A DNA stretch of 64,000 nt from the NCBI GenBank assembly GCA_008729055.1, contig SDUX01000002.1, positions 5,173,874 to 5,237,873 on the forward strand, read 5' to 3'. The notes below the pieces were generated by a model. The model did no database searches, was not told the DNA's origin, and worked only from the letters and a program-made list of their open reading frames with translations. The DNA comes from Pyropia haitanensis. Taxonomy: Eukaryota; Rhodophyta; Bangiophyceae; Bangiales; Bangiaceae. Each line of letters opens with the position of its first letter. Within the stretch, counting starts at the first letter, position 1. Made by a program: the position numbers and the translations under genes. Below, piece after piece: positions 59,052-64,000 of this stretch.

Positions 59052-59612
59052 CGCCCCGGTGGGGTTGGATGTTTTTTTTTTTTTAGTTTCTTTTTCTCTT
59101 TTTCTTGGGTTGTTCACTCGCTTGCTATGTTTTCCGTATGCGCCTTCCTCCGCCACCCCCCCTCCTCGCGTTTCCCGTAGTTTGTGTGTCTGTGTGTGTG
59201 TGTGTGTGTGTACGTTTGTGTGCCTCAGTGCTGGCATCTGGCGCCGTCTTTTTTTTTTTCCGCGCGGTGGGCTGCGCGCCCGCCGTCCCGGTTGTACAGA
59301 GGTTTTGTTTTTCTTTTTTTGTGTGCCGGATCACGCGTTCCAGGGCCCACCTCCGGAGCTCGCGCGCCAATCCGGCTGGTCGCTCGCGCTTGTCTCTCCA
59401 CTCTGGATCTGTCTTTCTGGGACAGCGCCGCCGACCGGGGGGTCTGCGCTCGCGGCTGCCGCGGCCGGACGACGACCGCCGTCGTCACCCCCCGCCTCGT
59501 TGCGACCCGCCCGCGCCGCGGTGGACCTCGGGCCGGGGTGGCCTGGTCATCACCGCCACTCCCACCGCCACCCTCCCCCCCCCTCAACCCCCCTTCCCCC
59601 CTGTCGCTCACC
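59052..59612. other. Intergenic spacer with microsatellite and T-rich tract
   Basis: T-rich tract at 59,071-59,105 just after the HECT stop (probable 3' untranslated region), the TG repeat listed separately, and a C-rich leader before the next start. No gene. Confidence 0.4.
59183..59212 (+). repeat. (TG)n microsatellite
   Basis: About 14 TG units with one TC interruption, in the HECT 3' region. Confidence 0.9.
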
Positions 59613-60844
59613 ATGGCCCCCGCCTTTGTGCCGCCGCTGGCGGTGGGCGGCCGCCCGCTGGCGGCGGGCGACCCGTCGCGGCGGCGGCCACCCCCTCGGC
59701 GCCCCCCCCCCTCCGCTCCGGACGCCGCTCGGCGGCGGCCGCCGCGGATGGGCCCGCCCGCCCCCCCCGGCGGCGACGACACGTACGACCCACTCGCCAC
59801 GGCCGGCCTCTTCGCGGCGCCGCTGTCGTGGGCCGACGGCCCCGCCGAGCCGGTCGGCGGCCCCGGCTGGGTCACGTTTGAGCCCCCCCCCGCCAACGCC
59901 GCCGCCGAGGGCGGCATCACCAGCGGCGGCGCCCCTCCGCCCCCCCCGCCGTCAACGTTGCCGCTCCCCGAGCCCCGCAACGCCCTCGAGGCGCTCCTCC
60001 GGCGCAAGCGCGCCGTCGCGGACGCGGCGCCCGCCGACGCGGTGCCGCGGCTGGCGCGCGCGGCGACCGCGGCGGCCGCCGCGGCGGCCGCCCGCGGGCG
60101 CCCCCCCCCACCCCCGACGCCCTCGCCGCCACCATCCGCGCCGCCGCCACCGCCGCCCGCCGCGACGGCGCGCCGCCGCCCGTCATTGCGGGCGTCTGCG
60201 GCGACGGCGCGCTCGCGACGGCGCGGCAGGCGGTGCGGCCGCCCGCCGACGCGGCGGCGGCGTCGCCGCTGCTCCTCCCGCCCGCCGTGTCGCCCGCCCT
60301 CGCCACCCACGTTGGCGCCGTCGCGGTGGCGGTGCAGACCGACCCGCACTTTTTTTTTGGGGACCCGGCGGACCTGCCGCGCCTCGCGGCGGTGCTGCCG
60401 GCGGCCACGCCGCTGCTCGCCGCCGCCTACGCGGTGCACGCGGTGGAGATTTACGCCGCCGCCGCGGGCGGCGCGACCGCCGTGACGCTCCCGGCGGCGG
60501 GCTGGTCGCCGCGGGGCCTCGCCGCCGCCGTGCGGCTGGCAGCGAGCCTCGGCCTGGGGGCGGTCGTTGAGGCGGGCGACGTGGCGCAGCTGGACGCGGC
60601 ACTGGACGCGGCGCCCGCGGCGGTGCTACTCGCCACCCGCGCGGACGATACGCTCGTCGGGCGCCTGCGCGGCTTTGACCAGCTGTATGATGGGCGCGCG
60701 GCGGCGCTGGCGTCGTGGGGGGGGGTGGTGCTGGCAGAGGGCGACGACGGGGGGGACGTGGGGCTGGCCGCGGCCGTTGCCGCGCGGACGGATGGGATTG
60801 TGGTGCACATGGTGGGCGAGCCAGAGAGTGAGGAGCACTGGTGA
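59613..60844 (+). CDS. Degenerate indole-3-glycerol-phosphate synthase-like protein, plastid-targeted, one frame break
   Basis: Start ATG 59613 (MAPAFVPPLAVGG), a red-algal-style transit peptide rich in Pro/Arg with an early Phe. The frame changes once, at the C9 run 60101-60109; together the two parts give about 410 aa. The IGPS (TrpC) fold order is visible: RNALEALLRRKRAVADAAPA, then (after the shift) PPVIAGV, VQTDPHFFFGDPADL (family TDxxFFxGSxxDL), YAVHAVEIYAAAAGGATAV, LGLGAVVEAGD and DGIVVHMVGEPES. Catalytic features are gone: the family's AEVKxxSPS reads AGVCGDG, the LxKDF Lys is missing (LLAAAYAVH), and the NNRDL and SESGI motifs are replaced. It is probably not an active TrpC enzyme; a pseudoenzyme role in tryptophan metabolism is inference. 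A real IGPS would have to be encoded elsewhere. Confidence 0.7.
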
Positions 60845-61906
60845 TGGGTGTGGGGGGGAAGGTAGAGGGGACTTACTCTGGTGGAGGTGGGGGGGGGTGG
60901 GTTGGCGGCCGCCGCGCAGGTACGTACGCTGAGAGAGGAGGGCGCGCGCCCCTGCTCGCGGTGCCACAGGGTGATGGTAGGGTGATGGCTGGCGAGGATG
61001 CGACGGCACCCACGACGGCCACGGGTGACCCGTCGCGCGCCCACTGCGCGGACGCGCACGTTTTGGTGGGGCGGCGTCTGGGTGAAGTCGCCGACGCTGA
61101 GCGGCGGCGGTGGCGATGGCTGGTGTCGAGGCGAGGGAGAGACCAGCGGCGGGGGGGCTGTGGTACTGTTTTGGGAAGAGGCGGGGGGTTCAACTCCGCC
61201 GCGCGTGTCCACGCCTAGCACCGCTGCGGCCACCATGGCGGGCCGCGACCGCCGTCGCCTCCGCAGAAGCAACCACGCATGGCGGGCGCAACCGCAGAGG
61301 CCCCGCCCGCCGTGCGCACTCGCTTCCCCCCCCTCCCCGCCTCCACCCCAGCGCGCCGCAGTGGCAGCCGCAGCCAATCCCACCCCGCCCCTTGCGCCGC
61401 GCGCCGTCCACGCTAGGCCAGAACGCTGCGGCGGGAGCGGCGGGCCGCGGCGGTGGCGTCCGCCACGGCCGGCGAGCAACCGCCGCCGCTCGGGGGAACG
61501 TGGGTGAAGGGGTGGGGGAGGGGACTGGCCGCCGCCGCCGCCACGTCGCCGTTGCCGTCGCCGCAGCGACCGATGCTGTGGCCACCGGTGTGCCAGCGCG
61601 CGGGGTGCGGCAGGGGTGGCGCTACCGCTGCGCGGGGCTGCCGCGCACGCGCCCGAGCGGCGACGGCAGCATTCCCGGGCGGCCACGTCGCGGCGCCATC
61701 CAGCAGTCCCCATCCCGCGCGCCGTGCCTGCCTCCATCCTCTCATTCCCACCCGCACTTGCCCCCCTCTCCGCCCGACCCACCCCAGCCAGCTCGACGGC
61801 TGACGTGCCTCCCTGCCCCCCCCGCCCCCCCCCCCCCACCGCCCGCAGCCGCCTGCCTGGCCACGTGCTCCACCATACACGGGGGGGGAAGACACCCCAC
61901 CGTGCC
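60845..61906. other. 3'-3' intergenic spacer
   Basis: No supported gene. It is GC-rich with C and G runs, and the frames on both strands are Arg/Pro-rich. It separates the IGPS-like and CorA genes, which converge. Confidence 0.35.
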
Positions 61907-63976
61907 TCAAATCCACCCCCGTCGGCGGAAAAAAATCATCTGCCCGAAGATGCAGCAGAGGACGACGGCCCAGAAGAGCGGGTAGGAGCCTGCCCAGCTG
62001 AGCTCTGGAATGTCCTCAAAGTTCATGCCGTACACGGAGCTCAGGAAGGTCATTGGCACGAACAGGACCGACTGGGGGAGGATGGGACAGCCAAGGGTGT
62101 GCAGCACAGGAGGGGGGGGGGAACGGAGAGCAACACACTCGCAAGGGCACACCGTCAGCACACCCGTAGACAGACCACGCGGCGCGTGGGTCCACCCCTC
62201 AAAAACGTCGCAGACGGGAGCGCCTCCACCAAACCCGGCGATACCACGGACACCGCCAACCTAGGTCGGCTTCCGCCGCCAAAAAAAAAAAGCCCCTCAA
62301 CGTACCACTACCGTCAGCGTCTTCATGATTTCCTGCATCCGGTTATTCGCATTGCCCAGGTACAACTCCATCAGCCCCCCCACGACGGACCGGTAGCTCT
62401 CCAAGATGTCCATCACCTGCAGCATGTGGTCCATCACGTCGCGCAGGAAGGGGCGCACGTCCCGCCCACGGCGCGCCCCGCCGCCGCGCCCACCACGGCG
62501 GCGGCCACCCGCCGTCCGGAACACCCCCCCGACGCCACCGCCACTGTCGCTGCCCACGCTGGCCGTCGAGTCCACGGCGCGGCCCGCGGCGGCGGCGGAG
62601 GCGGCGCCACTCTCTGGCACCAGCAGCAGCAGCTTGGACAGCACATCCCGCAGCGGCCACACGGTGCGGCGGAGGGTGAGCAGGTCCCAGCGGAGGCGGA
62701 GGATGGCCGCCATCAAGGAGGGGGGCGTAGCGACCGACGGCGGCGGGGCGGCCGCCGCGTCGGCTGGCGGGCCGTCCCCCCCGCCGCTGCTGCCGCCCGC
62801 GGAGCCCGCCAGCCGGCCGCCCACCGCCTCCTCGTCTACCGCCGCGCCGACGACGACGGCGCCGCACTCGGCAAGGAGGGCGCCCTCCAGCTCGTCGATG
62901 CGGAAGCCGAAAAACTCGCACAGCACAAACAGCTGATCCACCACCGCGTCCATCATCAGGTACACAACGTGCGCCGCGTCGGGCAGTGCCCCCCGCCCCC
63001 GCGCCAGGACCGTGGCGGCGAGGGCGGAGCGGACGCGCGTGAGCCAATCCCCCGACTGGGGCGACGCCCCCGCGCGCTCTTGGAAGGAGATGACCACCGC
63101 CGCGTCGGCGAGGAGGAAGAGCGACACCTGGTTTCTCGTCAGCGCGTAGCCGCTGTCGACGCCGCGGAGCTCGTGCGAGTGGCACACCACAAAGAGCGAC
63201 GCGCCGCCGCCACCGCCATAGCCCCCACGGTCGCTGCCGTCCGACGCGGCCGCGGTGTACGACGGGGCGCGAGCCAAGGGGACGCTCCCATTCACAGGCG
63301 CCGCGGCCGAGCCCGTGCCGGCGTCCGCGTCGGCGCCGCCCGCGTCCGCGTCGCTCCCGTCATCGTCGCTGCCGCTAAAGATGCCGCTGTCCTCGCCGTC
63401 GACCAGCTCATACTGCTCCACCTTTGGGCGCTGCGGCGTCATCAGCACGTCCTCGCACGCCAGCGGGTGGAGGCCATACATGCCCGACAGGGCGTCGAGC
63501 AGCGTGGACCCGCCATACCCGTCGCAGACGCCATTGACGTGGATCCACCGCACGGCGGTGGAGTGCGGCAGGGGCGCCCGCAGCGCGCCTCGAAGCGCCC
63601 CCAGCTCGTGCACCCCAAACCGCCGCTCCACAATCGACGCGCCCACGTCCACCACCGCCGCGTAGATGCCGTCCCCGCCGTCGCCGTCCACGTCTGCTGT
63701 GCCCGCGCCGTCGGCAGCGCCTGCTCTCCCGTCCACATCGCTGTCGCCGTCACTGTCCGCCGCGGCCGCGACGAGCCGCCGCCACGACCCCCCCGACGAG
63801 AGACCACCGCCGCCCGGCGAGTCACCCGCGCCGCCGCCATCCTCCCCGCCACCGCCGCCGTCGCAGCGGCCGCCGCTGCCGACCGAGCCGCCGCCGTTGC
63901 TGGCAGACCGGCTCAGCGGCGGCGGCGACGCCGCCCCCACCGCCGCCTCTGCGTCCGCCTCGAGGACGGGCACCAT
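61907..63976 (-). CDS. CorA-type magnesium transporter, two exons
   Basis: 611 aa from exons 63976-62306 and 62071-61907. The 234-nt intron runs GTACGT to CCCCAG in phase 0, and splicing joins MKTLTVV to SVLFVPMTFLSS. The N-terminal ~130 residues are Gly/Ser/Asp-rich. The cytosolic CorA domain follows: RWIHVNGVCDGYGG, GLHPLACEDVLMTPQRPKVE (the family's LHPLAxEDVL..QRPK box), an acidic Ser/Asp insert, then strands with VVISFQERAG and a long helical region interrupted by low-complexity inserts. TM1 ends in the signature YGMNF (G572-M573-N574), which selects hydrated Mg2+. A short loop carries IPEL. TM2 (PLFWAVVLCCIFGQMIFF) is followed by a basic C-terminus (RRRGWI). The protein acts as a pentameric Mg2+ channel. 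The sequence is CorA-like rather than Mrs2-like. The membrane (plasma, vacuolar or plastid) is undetermined. Confidence 0.94.
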
Positions 63977-64000
63977 GTAGCGTTCCGACGCAGACGGCCG

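Noticed and set aside
59222..60439. Antisense 404-codon frame over the IGPS-like gene
   Set aside because: It mirrors the GC-rich coding strand; the sense strand carries the IGPS landmarks.
1..64000. CRISPR arrays, rRNA genes, bacterial operons
   Set aside because: No regularly spaced identical repeats and no rRNA-like conserved blocks; spliced genes mark the DNA as eukaryotic.

Overview
The window looks like nuclear DNA of a eukaryote with a very GC-rich genome. The best guess is a bangiophyte red alga (Porphyra/Pyropia type). The evidence is extreme GC in genes with Ala/Gly/Pro-rich proteins, few and short GT-AG introns (about 215-305 nt), N-terminal peptides resembling red-algal plastid transit peptides, a Hedgehog-type Hint protein, a Raf-like TKL kinase and a HECT ligase. 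Nothing bacterial is present: no operons, no Shine-Dalgarno spacing. The taxon is an inference from composition and gene content and was not tested by any search.

Layout. 1-2 kb: minus-strand single-pass membrane protein running off the left edge. 4.3-6.3 kb: signal-anchored protein ending in a Hint domain. 6.7-7.4 kb: two-exon universal stress protein (minus). 9.1-10.9 kb: unknown acidic protein. 11.5-13.7 kb: nodulin-like MFS transporter, broken at poly-C and poly-G runs. 13.8-16.7 kb: TPR-J-DnaJ-X co-chaperone (minus). 19.2-20.8 kb: probably myristoylated Raf-like kinase (minus). 22.2-30.8 kb: very large DDT/WHIM-like chromatin protein (minus). 31.85-36.4 kb: an AT-richer island of small non-autonomous TA-flanked inverted-repeat elements. 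36.5-37.6 kb: three-exon mitochondrial inner-membrane peptidase (IMP1-like). 37.8-39.2 kb: plastid-targeted helical protein (minus). 39.2-45.1 kb: low-complexity DNA with a second AT-richer patch. 45.2-48.0 kb: unknown Gly-rich protein, frame-broken. 49.0-50.0 kb: secreted cysteine/lysine-rich repeat protein (minus). 52.3-53.9 kb: tail-anchored unknown protein, frame-broken. 55.1-59.1 kb: UBE3B/UBE3C/HUL5-like HECT E3 ligase. 59.6-60.8 kb: degenerate indole-glycerol-phosphate-synthase-like protein. 61.9-64 kb: two-exon CorA-type magnesium transporter (minus).

The genes are unrelated housekeeping, signalling and surface functions and do not form one pathway. Two themes stand out. First, several genes keep a protein-like sequence only if the frame is changed at a run of G or C; these are either assembly length errors or a real hypermutable class of site. 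Second, a 171-bp palindromic element has three copies in the AT-rich island and a decayed fourth copy 15 kb away, beside two ~565-bp elements with related ends. The most novel-looking single genes are the secreted 36-cysteine protein, the Hint protein with altered catalytic positions, the TPR-J-X fusion and the IGPS-like pseudoenzyme.
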